Shown one piece after another: positions 1 through 8,764 of a DNA stretch of 64,000 nucleotides. Location: the NCBI RefSeq assembly GCF_003609775.1, contig NZ_AP018050.1, positions 1,280,923 to 1,344,922 on the forward strand, read 5' to 3'. Position numbers and translations under genes: made by a program. The notes beneath the pieces are model-generated. The model searched no databases. It saw only the letters and a list, made by a program, of their open reading frames with translations, and had not been told where the DNA came from. The stretch's first letter is position 1, and each line of letters starts with the position of its first letter. This stretch comes from Prevotella melaninogenica (lineage in GTDB: Bacteria > Bacteroidota > Bacteroidia > Bacteroidales > Bacteroidaceae).

Positions 1-1
1 A

Positions 2-388
2 TGTATTCCACAGGTAGGTGTAATGGATATGTTGCGTTATCATAAGTTTACGATTGGTTGGAACTGGGCTCCAGACTATGGAACAAGTGAAGACTCAAAG
101 GAGATGTTCGACTATCTCCATGGTTACTCCCCACTCCACAACCTCCGTCCGGGCACAAAGTATCCAGCAACTTTGGTAACAACTGCCGACCACGACGATC
201 GCGTTGTACCAGCTCACTCATTTAAGTTTGCAGCAACTTTACAAGCTGTTAATGCTGCTAACACACCGACCCTCATTCGCATTGACACAAAGGCGGGACA
301 TGGAAGTGGTAAGCCATTGTCTAAGCAATTGGAAGAACAGGCTGATATCTACGGCTTCATCCTTTATAATATGGGATTGAAATATTAA
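2..388 (+). CDS. Prolyl oligopeptidase family serine peptidase, C-terminal end (5' truncated by window)
   Basis: The reading frame is open from base 2, so the gene enters from outside the window. The roughly 128 residues seen are the end of the alpha/beta-hydrolase domain of an S9A prolyl oligopeptidase, which cleaves proline-containing peptides after Pro. The catalytic Asp lies in the [11 protein letters not shown] segment and the catalytic His in KAGHGSGKP; the nucleophilic Ser is upstream of the window. The stretch [10 protein letters not shown] before the first ATG is also typical of the family, so that ATG is not the start. The protein ends shortly after the His loop, as is usual. The family call is firm; whether the protein is exported cannot be judged without the N terminus. 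Confidence 0.9.
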   Translation, partial: CIPQVGVMDMLRYHKFTIGWNWAPDYGTSEDSKEMFDYLHGYSPLHNLRPGTKYPATLVTTADHDDRVVPAHSFKFAATLQAVNAANTPTLIRIDTKAGHGSGKPLSKQLEEQADIYGFILYNMGLKY

Positions 389-395
389 GAGTTCA

Positions 396-456
396 GAGGA
401 GTTATGCTCACGCATCTTTGTTTGAAAAGTAACTTCTTGCAATAGCATAACTCCTC
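396..456 (+). terminator. Long hairpin after the prolyl oligopeptidase gene
   Basis: A 13-bp perfect inverted repeat (GAGGAGTTATGCT and its complement) with a 35-nt loop lies eight bases after the stop codon. No clear T-tract follows, so termination or 3'-end protection is an inference. Confidence 0.45.
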
Positions 457-533
457 AAACTTCTAAAATATCTCATTAATAACGATTTAGTCTTAATTCT
501 ATAAAATCCTTAACCTCTTAAGTACCCAATCAA

Positions 534-1298
534 ATGCAGATACTATTAGCATCCGCTAAGATAATGAACAGTACTACAACAGTACAAACCCCTAACACAC
601 ACCTGCCTCGCTTCCGAAAAGAAGCAGGACAGATAGCGTTAGAATTAGGTGAACTTTCTGTTGAAGAACTTGCAAAAACTATCCCATGTAACGAGAAGAT
701 AGCACTTGAAAACAAACTACGTTATCAAGATTTCTTCAACGAGAAAGCTTTTCTTCCTGCCCTCCTCGCCTACTACGGACAAGCATATAAATGTCTCAAG
801 GCGCAAGAATACAGTCAGAACGACTTCAACTATGCCGACAAACATCTTTGGATAACAAGCTTTCTTTATGGTCTTTTGCGTCCATTAGACCTTATCCACC
901 CCTATCGTCTTGAAGGTAAAGCAAAGCTACCTTCAGCCAAAGGCAAGAATATGTTTGCCTATTGGAAACCTCATCTTACAGATATCCTCATCGAAGCAGT
1001 TAAAGCCGATGATGGTATCTTGGTGCATTTGGCAACTGAAGAGTTCCAACATCTATTCGATTGGAAACGATTACAAAAAGAGGTACGTATTATTCAACCG
1101 CTTTTTATGGTTGATCAAGGTAGCCGGTTGAAGGCTGTCAGTGTCTATGCAAAGAGTTGTCGAGGCGCTATGACAAGCTATATACTCCGCAACCAACTAA
1201 CTTCTCCCGAGGATCTTCTTGCCTTCGAGTATGACGGTTTTACTTATGAGAAAAACTATGGAGATGAAAACCATCCACACTTTATATTAAAGCCGTAG
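534..1298 (+). CDS. yaaA: YaaA family peroxide stress protein (UPF0246/DUF328)
   Basis: The 254-aa protein begins MQILLASAKIMN, matching the usual YaaA opening, which fixes the start. The length is normal for the family (about 250 aa). Conserved stretches seen include the LLYGLLRPLDLIHPYRLEG-type motif around residues 114-132 and the lysine-rich C-terminal YAKSCRGAM region. In E. coli YaaA limits intracellular free iron during hydrogen peroxide stress and binds DNA; the same role here is inferred from the family. The protein is cytoplasmic, with no signal peptide. A 65-aa gene follows 43 bp downstream on the same strand. Confidence 0.9.
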   Translation: MQILLASAKIMNSTTTVQTPNTHLPRFRKEAGQIALELGELSVEELAKTIPCNEKIALENKLRYQDFFNEKAFLPALLAYYGQAYKCLKAQEYSQNDFNYADKHLWITSFLYGLLRPLDLIHPYRLEGKAKLPSAKGKNMFAYWKPHLTDILIEAVKADDGILVHLATEEFQHLFDWKRLQKEVRIIQPLFMVDQGSRLKAVSVYAKSCRGAMTSYILRNQLTSPEDLLAFEYDGFTYEKNYGDENHPHFILKP

Positions 1299-1341
1299 CC
1301 TATATTGATTCCTGATTATAATTATAAAAGTCAAATTAAAT

Positions 1342-1539
1342 ATGTCAATAGAAGAATTTCGCCAACAAATCCTCACCTTGCTACTTTCTAAAACCAACAG
1401 CAAGGGTGAGCCACGTTTTGATGAAACATCAGCAAAAGAACTACTCGACCAACTAACAGACGAGGAGTTAGAAGAAGGTATCCTATTCAATACACCAGAA
1501 GATGTAGCTGAGATATTATCAGAAATAGGAACACTCTAA
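1342..1539 (+). CDS. Hypothetical small acidic protein (65 aa)
   Basis: This is a short, strongly acidic protein with a helix-rich composition (LLDQLTDEELEEG) and no signal peptide or membrane segment. It follows yaaA by 43 bp on the same strand and could be cotranscribed. I do not recognise a family. Codon use resembles the neighbouring genes, and there is no competing gene on the other strand, so it is probably real. Confidence 0.6.
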   Translation: MSIEEFRQQILTLLLSKTNSKGEPRFDETSAKELLDQLTDEELEEGILFNTPEDVAEILSEIGTL

Positions 1540-1762
1540 GCACACATTATAAGCAACAAAAGAAAACATAGACGACAATCGATTGTTTATTAGAGTTTTC
1601 TCTCAGCTTATTAAAGCTTATTCCATCTTAAAATCTCACATTCATAGCAACGAAATATTTTTACATAGCTTTTAGATATTTCTACTTAAAAACAAGAAAT
1701 AAAAGCATTTTTCAACCTCTTTGTAACTTTCTTCTTATCAAGAAGTTATAAAGTTGTGCAAG

Positions 1763-1872
1763 AAAAGGTGCTTACTTAGCCTTCAAAAGGGCGTTAGTTA
1801 GAGTCTTAAAGAGCATCTTTAACAAGTCAATTAAGGCTTAATTGAAATGCAATTCATCGTTATTAAAAATAC
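1763..1872 (+). repeat. Family-1 22-nt modular palindrome array, copy A
   Basis: Five consecutive 22-nt units start at 1763, 1785, 1807, 1829 and 1851. Each is a 16-nt quasi-palindrome (unit 2 is AAAAGGGCGTTAGTTA, unit 4 is AATTAAGGCTTAATTG) followed by a 6-nt linker. The conserved GTTATAAAG box starts exactly 18 nt before unit 1. Five more copies occur in this window. Confidence 0.9.
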
Positions 1873-1901
1873 TAACGAGAATTTATTTTGACAAAAACAA
1901 C

Positions 1902-1939
1902 AAAAAAGGTAAAAGAGAAAAAACTCTTTTACCTTTTTT
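1902..1939. terminator. Bidirectional intrinsic terminator
   Basis: A 16-bp perfect inverted repeat (AAAAAAGGTAAAAGAG) surrounds a 6-nt A loop and ends in a T-run on both strands. It sits between the convergent 65-aa gene and the OmpP1/FadL gene. Confidence 0.85.
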
Positions 1940-1956
1940 ATTATATATGAAGTTTC

Positions 1957-3570
1957 TTAGAAACGATAGCCCAATGTGAGGAGCAACTGACTTTTGTTGT
2001 TCTTAACATCAGTACTTGTTGCAACGTTAGACTCCTTAACTGTTGTAGCACCAGAAGGTATAGAGATATCTCTAATATTAGAGAATGGAGCAAAAGAGCC
2101 TTCCTGTGCACTGTACTGATAAGCCAAATCAATATTGAACTTCTTAATCTGATAACCAACACCTAATGTGAAGCGGTTGATTGCACCCCAGTTTGTGTAG
2201 TCTGTTGTTGAAGCATACGATGTACCTAAAGAAGCAAGACCTGGATCCTTCTGCGCATCATTTACATACATTGCACTTACATAATTGTAACCCGCACGCA
2301 AAGCAACATTACTTACAGGCTTATACTCAACACCCAACTTCAAAGTGCTAACACCCTTCAGAACTTCTTTAGTGTGGTTATTCATTGTCTTGTCAGGGCT
2401 TGATGTCTCGTAGTACTGATTATAGTAATAATCATAGTATCCACCATCGTTGACTCTGCTATTAATATTAGCGTAGTTCTCATACTCGTAAGTTGCACCT
2501 AAAGCGAGGTAATTACCCACGGTGTGACCAAGAGAGAAACCAAACTTCCAAGGTGTCCACATCTTGAAATCGTATGAGTTACCGATACCATTTTCCTGAC
2601 TTGCAGTGCCTGACACATAAACAAGACGTGTAACGTTTGATGTTGTCAAGTCATACCATGTTGGAGACTTTACGTATGCACCGATTCTGAAAGGCGACTC
2701 TGCTACTGGACGAACGATAACACCAGCTGTAATATCAAATCCAGAACCTGTTACCTTTCTCTCGTCACGAACGACTGCTCCACTATTATTACCGAAGTTT
2801 TCAGCATACTCACTATAGCCCTTGTAAGTAACATCTTTCATACCGAATGTTAAACCAAGATAAACCCTATCATTGATATTTCCACTGACAGCAAAGTCAT
2901 AATTACCAATGTAACCAGAGTGAGCACGATCTAATGTATAAGCAGTAGCATTCTCATAATTATAAGTTCCTGTACTACCTGGAATCAATGAATTCCAATA
3001 GAGGTAATCAATCTGGCTCCAAGTGTATGCTATATCCTTTGAAGTTGAATTTACATAGCCAATGTTCTGACCATCTTTATTCTTATCAACATAGAAGCCA
3101 CCCTCATTCTGATTACCAAGTGCACCCTTAATATATGACTGCTTATTCTGTGAACTTCCACTCAAAGAGCCTGCAGCATTAAGAATATAATCAAAGTTCT
3201 TGCTCTTATGATAGTTGAAACCAAAGTTAAGAAAAGACTTCTGACCAGTACGGGTAGTGTAAACACCGCCAATCTGATCAAAACTCAGATTAGTCTTCTT
3301 ACCATTAGAGAATTCCTTACCATCTGATTGCATAAGAAGACCACCACTGATACTAACATTGTTGTGACGGAACAAACCGATACCAGCTGGGTTAGAACCA
3401 ATTGTAGAGATATCAGCACCCAAGGCCTCCATAGCTCCACCCATACCAACGTAACGTGCAGTACCATTCAAGTCCTCTCCTGCTAACTTAGCATTCTCGT
3501 ATGTCTCCTGCGCATTTGCTGACAAAGCTGCAAACAACGATACTGCAAAGAAAATATATTTACTCTTCAT
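1957..3570 (-). CDS. OmpP1/FadL family outer membrane transport protein
   Basis: The 537-aa protein has a signal peptide ending SANA-QE at about residue 20. It is followed by the hallmark FadL-family N-terminal region (ARYVGMGGAMEALGAD, then IGSNPAGIGLFR at about 55-66), which forms the hatch in FadL porins. The remainder is alternating Gly/Tyr-rich beta-strand sequence ending LLLTLGYRF, the terminal aromatic that serves as an outer-membrane assembly signal. The family carries hydrophobic compounds across the outer membrane; Bacteroidota members are often labelled hemin receptor without proof. It starts 42 bp after the Tyr/Gly-rich protein gene and is probably cotranscribed with it. Confidence 0.88.
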   Translation of the reverse strand: MKSKYIFFAVSLFAALSANAQETYENAKLAGEDLNGTARYVGMGGAMEALGADISTIGSNPAGIGLFRHNNVSISGGLLMQSDGKEFSNGKKTNLSFDQIGGVYTTRTGQKSFLNFGFNYHKSKNFDYILNAAGSLSGSSQNKQSYIKGALGNQNEGGFYVDKNKDGQNIGYVNSTSKDIAYTWSQIDYLYWNSLIPGSTGTYNYENATAYTLDRAHSGYIGNYDFAVSGNINDRVYLGLTFGMKDVTYKGYSEYAENFGNNSGAVVRDERKVTGSGFDITAGVIVRPVAESPFRIGAYVKSPTWYDLTTSNVTRLVYVSGTASQENGIGNSYDFKMWTPWKFGFSLGHTVGNYLALGATYEYENYANINSRVNDGGYYDYYYNQYYETSSPDKTMNNHTKEVLKGVSTLKLGVEYKPVSNVALRAGYNYVSAMYVNDAQKDPGLASLGTSYASTTDYTNWGAINRFTLGVGYQIKKFNIDLAYQYSAQEGSFAPFSNIRDISIPSGATTVKESNVATSTDVKNNKSQLLLTLGYRF

Positions 3571-3612
3571 ATCTGATATTCTTTATTAATTAAACTTTCA
3601 TTATCCTAAATC

Positions 3613-4659
3613 TTATCTATGACCACCGAAGCCACTACGTGACGAACCAAAGCTACTGCCACCACCTGAGTTTGAGCCACCAAAGTTTCCGCCACCACTT
3701 CTTGCACCACCAAATGAACTTGGTGAAGGCTGTGAAAAGGTTGAACGCTCTGGCTGAGAATAAGTACGTGTACGATTCTCATAACCATTCTGACGTGCAC
3801 CGCCAAAGCGGTCATAGTAACCATTCACATCGTTGCGTTGAGATGCATTGTTACCATACTGGTTTACATTGCCACGACGAGTTGAATAAGCTGACTGTCC
3901 GTTGTTATAGGAACCATTTCTTGTCTGAGAACCAAAGGCTCTTGGAGAGTTACCCCAGTGATTGGCAGTACCAGTATGACCATTGTAAGCATAGTAACCA
4001 CCTCTTCTATAACCATAGTAAGGATAACCACCATAATAGCCATAATATCTGCTCCATGGATTGTACCAGCCGTAGCCAGCATAGCCATAATAGTATGGAT
4101 AACCGCCATAGTAGCCATAATATGGATAACTACCATAATAGCTATAGTAAGGATAACCACCGTAGTAACCATAATACCATGGATCATCCCATCTATCATA
4201 CCAGCCACCATAATAAGGTGAATGCCATCCCCAACCTACATAGATTGAAGAGCGACCAGCAAACCAAGGGTCATAATATCCTCCGTAGAAGCCATCAAAA
4301 CGGCTCATTCGTCTGCTATATGCGAAGTCGTCATCACCGCTCTCATACTGCCGTGTGAAGCCTCCGTAGATAGTATCTAACACTACAGAGTCACCATGCA
4401 ACGTAGAGACACGTGACATAAAGATATCATTTCCAAGAGAATCAACTCCGATTTTCTTATAATTATACTTGCCACGACGATTGTACTCGTCATTAGACTT
4501 ACCAATACCGCTATAATAAACAGGGCGCTCTTCCTCCATTTTACTCTGCTGATAAGCAGACTGCTCTGCCTTTGATGGGGTAAAATAAAGGTCATCCTGT
4601 GCCATAGAAAGCAATGGCATAGCTCCAAATAAAACCGAAAGTAATACTGATCGTTTCAT
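3613..4659 (-). CDS. Secreted Tyr/Gly-rich low-complexity protein
   Basis: The 348-aa protein has a signal peptide (MKRSVLLSVLFGAMPLLSMA-QD). After about 100 ordinary residues comes a block of Tyr/Gly/Pro repeats of the type YYGGYPYYGYY (about residues 125-225). Then follows an Asn/Arg/Ser-rich region and a Gly/Ser tail (GGGNFGGSNSGGG) that resembles cell-surface or biofilm low-complexity proteins. I recognise no catalytic domain. It is the first gene of a likely two-gene unit with the FadL-type porin and has its own -7 box at 4725-4732. Long open frames on the opposite strand are artefacts of the repeated codons. A surface role is inferred only. Confidence 0.8.
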   Translation of the reverse strand: MKRSVLLSVLFGAMPLLSMAQDDLYFTPSKAEQSAYQQSKMEEERPVYYSGIGKSNDEYNRRGKYNYKKIGVDSLGNDIFMSRVSTLHGDSVVLDTIYGGFTRQYESGDDDFAYSRRMSRFDGFYGGYYDPWFAGRSSIYVGWGWHSPYYGGWYDRWDDPWYYGYYGGYPYYSYYGSYPYYGYYGGYPYYYGYAGYGWYNPWSRYYGYYGGYPYYGYRRGGYYAYNGHTGTANHWGNSPRAFGSQTRNGSYNNGQSAYSTRRGNVNQYGNNASQRNDVNGYYDRFGGARQNGYENRTRTYSQPERSTFSQPSPSSFGGARSGGGNFGGSNSGGGSSFGSSRSGFGGHR

Positions 4660-4724
4660 ATACCCTTTTTTAAAATTACACTTGTTTTAACACCAAGATA
4701 TGTATGTACACAATCTTTATAGTG

Positions 4725-4732
4725 CAAAAATA
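4725..4732 (-). promoter_or_regulatory. Bacteroidota -7 box for the Tyr/Gly-rich gene
   Basis: The minus strand reads TATTTTTG, matching TAnnTTTG, about 66 nt before the start codon. Confidence 0.6.
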
Positions 4733-4797
4733 AGACAACTTTTCTTGCAAATATACGGATTTTCCCTAATCCATGGTAGGTTTTTCCCTATTTTTTA

Positions 4798-4805
4798 TAA
4801 TTTTG
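4798..4805 (+). promoter_or_regulatory. Bacteroidota -7 box for prmA
   Basis: TAATTTTG matches TAnnTTTG and lies about 21 nt before the prmA ATG. This implies a very short 5' leader. Confidence 0.6.
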
Positions 4806-4826
4806 CAGTAGAAATTTAACACCAAG

Positions 4827-5696
4827 ATGAAATATATACAAGTAAAGTTTACGGCAGAACCTGATTCTCAGGATGTAAGAGACATTATTGCAGCTCTTGC
4901 AGGTGAAGTTGGATTCGATTCCTTCACGGACGAGCCAGACGGACTCGTTGGCTACTGCCAAGAAGATCTTTTCAATGAAGAAACACTTAAAGAGACCATG
5001 CTGAATTTACCTATTCCAGACATAAAGGTTTCTTTCACAGCTAATCAAGCTGAGGATAAGAACTGGAATGAGGAATGGGAGAAAGCTGGCTTTGACCCTA
5101 TCATCATTGATGACCGCTGTGCTATCATTTGCAAGAATATGGAAGAAGAGGCTATTGCTAACTATCCTCAGCTTGCAACAATCCCAATGAAGATTGTTAT
5201 TGATGCACAACAGGCATTTGGTACAGGTACACATGAAACAACACAAATGATTGTTTCATTATTATTAAACCAAGAGCTCAAGGATAAGAGAGTCCTCGAC
5301 TGTGGTTGTGGTACGGGAATTTTAGGTATTGTTGCCGCTAAATGTGGTGCAAAGGATGTTGTATGCTATGATATTGATGAGTGGAGCGTACGCAATGCAG
5401 AGCACAATGCCGAACTGAATGGTGTAGAATTAGATGTACTTGAAGGCGACAAGCGAGTCTTGTCACACGTGAGTGGTGTCTTTGATGTTATCTTGGCAAA
5501 TATAAATCGTAATATTATCCTTGAGGATATAGACGAGTTTGTCAGTGTTATGACAACTGAATCAAAGATTATTTTGAGTGGATTCTATGAGCAGGACGCA
5601 GAAGCTATCCTTCAGAAAGCTAACGAACTCGGTCTGAAAGAGAGTCAACGTTTGTTGAATCATGACTGGTGCTGCCTACTGCTTGAACGGGCGTAA
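4827..5696 (+). CDS. prmA: Ribosomal protein L11 methyltransferase
   Basis: The 289-aa protein uses S-adenosylmethionine to methylate ribosomal protein L11 on lysines and its N terminus. The N-terminal third (about 1-110) is the L11-recognition domain. The linker carries the family signature AFGTGTHETT (about residues 131-142), followed by the SAM-binding loop LDCGCGTGILGI (about 156-168), the acidic YDIDEW ribose-binding motif and the ANINRNI active-site motif. The length is normal. Its last 77 bp overlap the end of the GH25 gene on the other strand. Confidence 0.95.
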   Translation: MKYIQVKFTAEPDSQDVRDIIAALAGEVGFDSFTDEPDGLVGYCQEDLFNEETLKETMLNLPIPDIKVSFTANQAEDKNWNEEWEKAGFDPIIIDDRCAIICKNMEEEAIANYPQLATIPMKIVIDAQQAFGTGTHETTQMIVSLLLNQELKDKRVLDCGCGTGILGIVAAKCGAKDVVCYDIDEWSVRNAEHNAELNGVELDVLEGDKRVLSHVSGVFDVILANINRNIILEDIDEFVSVMTTESKIILSGFYEQDAEAILQKANELGLKESQRLLNHDWCCLLLERA

Positions 5697-6498
5697 CCTC
5701 TTCGGGAATAAGCAATTGCTGCAAATCATAGAAGCTACCATTGTAGATATTTAAGTCTACATATCCCTTAATACCTGGCAGCCTTCCAGCATCGGTATGC
5801 TGCCAGAACTTCCAAGCACCTTGATACTCCATCTGATTAACATAGTAGTGGGCTATCCAATAAGGATAATCATCAAAGCGAGAATCAGAAAGATATTGGT
5901 CCTTAAACTTATAATAGGTATAGATGATAGGTTTCACATGATACCTATCTTCTACAATATGTAGCCATGTAAGAATATTCTGCTGGAACTCTTCAGTACT
6001 AATATTCTTTGGCTTATGCTCGACATCAAGTACTGGTGGTAAATCTCCCGGCTGTAAATGGGCCATAGCAAGAAAGAAATAAGCCTGACGACGTGCTGAC
6101 GAGTTATTGCTCCAGAAATGATAAACACCTCGTATAAAGCCAGACTCTTTTGCATTATAGAAGTTCTCACGGAACTTCACATCAACATGACTATCACCCT
6201 CCGTTGACTTAATAATAACAAAACGAATAGGTGAACGGTCTATCAACGCATTTCTAAGTCTGTTCCAGTTAATCGTACCTTGATAACGACTTACATCAAT
6301 ACCATAAATTGTATAACCCTCTGGGTAGTCAGGATCACCATAAATAGCACGCCATCTGAAGCCTGTAGGTGAAACAAAGAAGAAATAAAACAGAAAACTA
6401 TACCCTACAGCAAGACACAATCCTCCAGCCCATCGCATCCAACTTGGCATCTGAATCCAAGTCTTTAATATTGAATGAAGCACTTTGGGAATAAACAT
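5620..6498 (-). CDS. GH25 family lysozyme (muramidase), membrane-anchored
   Basis: The 292-aa protein has one N-terminal membrane segment (about residues 24-43), then a GH25 domain that hydrolyses the MurNAc-GlcNAc bond of peptidoglycan. The motifs seen are YGIDVSRYQGTINW (first catalytic Asp), FVIIKSTEGD, GVYHFW and PPVLDVEH, which carries the D-x-E acidic pair. There is no cleavable signal, so it is probably anchored in the inner membrane and faces the periplasm. Its C-terminal ~25 residues are encoded antisense to the end of prmA. A palindrome array lies upstream, and no clear -7 box was found. Confidence 0.9.
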   Translation of the reverse strand: MFIPKVLHSILKTWIQMPSWMRWAGGLCLAVGYSFLFYFFFVSPTGFRWRAIYGDPDYPEGYTIYGIDVSRYQGTINWNRLRNALIDRSPIRFVIIKSTEGDSHVDVKFRENFYNAKESGFIRGVYHFWSNNSSARRQAYFFLAMAHLQPGDLPPVLDVEHKPKNISTEEFQQNILTWLHIVEDRYHVKPIIYTYYKFKDQYLSDSRFDDYPYWIAHYYVNQMEYQGAWKFWQHTDAGRLPGIKGYVDLNIYNGSFYDLQQLLIPEEVTPVQAVGSTSHDSTNVDSLSDRVR

Positions 6499-6918
6499 TT
6501 TCTTACTTTTGGATAATCTTAAGTTCTACTTTATATCTATATACATTAAACTTTCAAGATTTCTTTTCATGAAAAAAAGAAATTATTTTCATGAAGAAAA
6601 ATAATTATTTACGTGAAGATAAATATTTATTTTCATGAAAATAAATTAGCATACGACCTGAATAAGTTCAAAATATGTTGTTTTTTTAGATTCAATAGAC
6701 AGCAGAATTAAAAACAATTAAGCACTACTTACATCCGTAATCATGTGCTATTATTATTGTATGAATGTTATAATAATAGATTGAATTTCAAAGGAATAAT
6801 TGAACATTGCTTACTAACTACTTAAACATAGAAGCAAGATAAACAGGAGCTTGTATAAAAACAAAAGAAGAAACAGAGGATATAACTATCCCCTATTTCT
6901 TCGTTTATGTATATACTA
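6499..6918. other. Intergenic region with a CATG-centred palindrome array
   Basis: No gene was seen between the GH25 start and the pfp stop. The only clear structure is the family-2 array at 6557-6647. The remainder is A+T-rich sequence without a strong hairpin. Confidence 0.65.
6557..6647. repeat. Family-2 22-nt palindrome array (CATG/CGTG centres), copy 1
   Basis: Four palindromic units of the type TTATTTTCATGAAAATAA have their CATG or CGTG cores at 6568, 6590, 6612 and 6634, exactly 22 nt apart. A second such array lies at 37033-37126. Confidence 0.85.
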
Positions 6919-8562
6919 TTACTTAGCCTGCTCTAACTCGAGAGTCTTAGTAGTCTGATCACATACTGAAGAAGGACCCCAGTACTGGATTGGACCTGGA
7001 TAGATGTAGCAAGTTTCCTTAGCCCACTTATCACGCTGAGCAGCGAAAGCCTTAAATGGAGCACCATCAAGTTCTACAAGTGCCTTGCGGATAACTGGCT
7101 TCATCTCACCGTTACGTCTCTCCATGTTCATCATCATAGTGATTGGCACACCTCCTGCCTTCCACTGATCTGTACCAGCTGTTGTGTTCTTAACGATAGC
7201 CATGTAACCTGTCTTACCGTTTGCAATCAACTGAGCTGCTGATGAACCGAGTGCATAGCAGTAGTCTGCATCAAAGTTAGAAGGAGCTGCGCAACGACCC
7301 TCGTAACCGAAGAAGTGGTGAAGAGGAGAGAACTTACCAGTGTACTTGCCTTCCTTCTTCCACTGATCAAGCTTAGCAGCAACCATCTCAGAGATAAGCT
7401 TCTCTGTCTCGATGAGAGATACCTGTACGTTACCATGTGGATCACGATCAAGAGAAAGCTGACGAGCAACGCCCTCTGGAAGTGTCTCGAAAGTAGCCTT
7501 ATTCTCTGCTGAGAGGTGAGCGAGAATATACTCACGCTGAGCAGCCTTGTCAAGGTTCAAATACTCTGCACCATGAGCAGCGAGCAAGTCATTCAACTCC
7601 TGAATCAAACGACCGATAGCAGGAATAAACTCGATAAGACCCTCTGGAATCAAAACAACACCGAAGTCGTTACCCTGCTCTGCACGATAAGCAACAACAC
7701 CAGCAATATACTCAACGATATCATTCAATGTCTGATCCTTAGCCTCAATCTCCTCAGATACCAAGCAGATGTTTGGCTGTGTTTGCAAAGCACACTCAAG
7801 AGCGATGTGAGAAGCAGAACGGCCCATCAACTTGATGAAGTGCCAGTACTTACGAGCAGAGTTACAGTCACGCTCAATGTTACCAATAAGCTCAGAGTAT
7901 GTCTTTGTTGCTGTATCGAAACCAAAAGAAGTCTCAATCTGATCGTTCTTCAAGTCACCATCGATAGTCTTAGGACAACCGATTACCTGTACGCCATACT
8001 GCTTAGCAGCATAGTACTCAGCCAATACGCAAGCATTGGTATTTGAGTCGTCACCACCGATGATAACAATAGCCTTGATATCCAACTGACGGATAATCTC
8101 AAGACCCTTCTCAAACTGCTCTTCCTTCTCAAGCTTTGTTCTACCTGAACCAATCATATCGAAACCACCAGTGTTACGATAAGCCTGAAGATTCTCAGCT
8201 GTAATCTCGATGTAGTTGTGGTCAACAAGACCACCAGGACCCATAAGGAAACCATAAAGGCGGTTCTCTGGGTTCAACTTCTTAACCTCATCAAAGAGAC
8301 CAGAAATAACATTGTGACCACCAGGAGCCTGACCACCTGAGAGGATAATACCAACGTTAATCTTAGCATTGTTAGCTGAATCAGCTGGAACAAACTCTAC
8401 GAGAGGCATTCCGTAAGTATTAGGGAACAGCTTCTTGATATCCTCCTGATTGTCAACACTCTGTGTAGGAGCACCTTCCTGCACCTTTACTGCACCCTGA
8501 AGAGCCTTAGGCAACTTTGGCTGATAGCCTGCTCTTTCCTTCTGCAATGCGCTAATTTCCAT
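6919..8562 (-). CDS. pfp: Pyrophosphate-dependent fructose-6-phosphate 1-phosphotransferase
   Basis: The 547-aa enzyme interconverts fructose-6-phosphate plus PPi and fructose-1,6-bisphosphate plus Pi. It has the long-form length of about 550 aa. The nucleotide/PPi loop reads GGDDS (169-173); Asp at the second acidic position is the known mark of PPi rather than ATP use. The PKTIDGDL motif (197-204) with its Lys also fits the PPi type. [10 protein letters not shown] (75-84) binds phosphate. A monocistronic unit with its own -7 box is likely. This enzyme is typical of Bacteroidales glycolysis. Confidence 0.95.
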   Translation of the reverse strand: MEISALQKERAGYQPKLPKALQGAVKVQEGAPTQSVDNQEDIKKLFPNTYGMPLVEFVPADSANNAKINVGIILSGGQAPGGHNVISGLFDEVKKLNPENRLYGFLMGPGGLVDHNYIEITAENLQAYRNTGGFDMIGSGRTKLEKEEQFEKGLEIIRQLDIKAIVIIGGDDSNTNACVLAEYYAAKQYGVQVIGCPKTIDGDLKNDQIETSFGFDTATKTYSELIGNIERDCNSARKYWHFIKLMGRSASHIALECALQTQPNICLVSEEIEAKDQTLNDIVEYIAGVVAYRAEQGNDFGVVLIPEGLIEFIPAIGRLIQELNDLLAAHGAEYLNLDKAAQREYILAHLSAENKATFETLPEGVARQLSLDRDPHGNVQVSLIETEKLISEMVAAKLDQWKKEGKYTGKFSPLHHFFGYEGRCAAPSNFDADYCYALGSSAAQLIANGKTGYMAIVKNTTAGTDQWKAGGVPITMMMNMERRNGEMKPVIRKALVELDGAPFKAFAAQRDKWAKETCYIYPGPIQYWGPSSVCDQTTKTLELEQAK

Positions 8563-8618
8563 GTGTTTAATTTAAATGATTTAAATATAATGATTTATTT
8601 AATGTCTTTACTATTTTG

Positions 8619-8626
8619 CAAATTTA
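8619..8626 (-). promoter_or_regulatory. Bacteroidota -7 box for pfp
   Basis: The minus strand reads TAAATTTG followed by C, matching TAnnTTTG, about 57 nt before the pfp start. Confidence 0.65.
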
Positions 8627-8720
8627 CCTTTTTTATCCGATAATAGAAAGGAAAAGATGCTAAATTAAAATTTTAACTCTATTTTTATGTAAGAAAGTCT
8701 TGCTTTTCTATTTTTTTATT

Positions 8721-8728
8721 TATCTTTG
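8721..8728 (+). promoter_or_regulatory. Bacteroidota promoter for the 90-aa gene operon
   Basis: TATCTTTG matches TAnnTTTG. A TTG at 8700-8702 lies at a plausible -33 spacing. The start codon follows 36 nt downstream of the box. Confidence 0.65.
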
Positions 8729-8764
8729 AACGATAAATGTAAAATATAGCTATTTAGGATTAAT

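Larger units (their letters stand above)
1540..1956. other. Convergent intergenic region with a 22-nt repeat array and a terminator
   Basis: No gene was found. The stretch lies between two convergent gene ends. It holds a family-1 22-nt array (1763-1872) and a bidirectional terminator (1902-1939). The rest is plain A+T-rich sequence. Confidence 0.7.

Noticed and set aside
3639..4358. 239-aa open frame on the plus strand, rich in His/Ser/Asn
   Set aside because: It is the antisense shadow of the Tyr/Gly repeat gene; the composition reflects complementary repeated codons and there is no domain or promoter.
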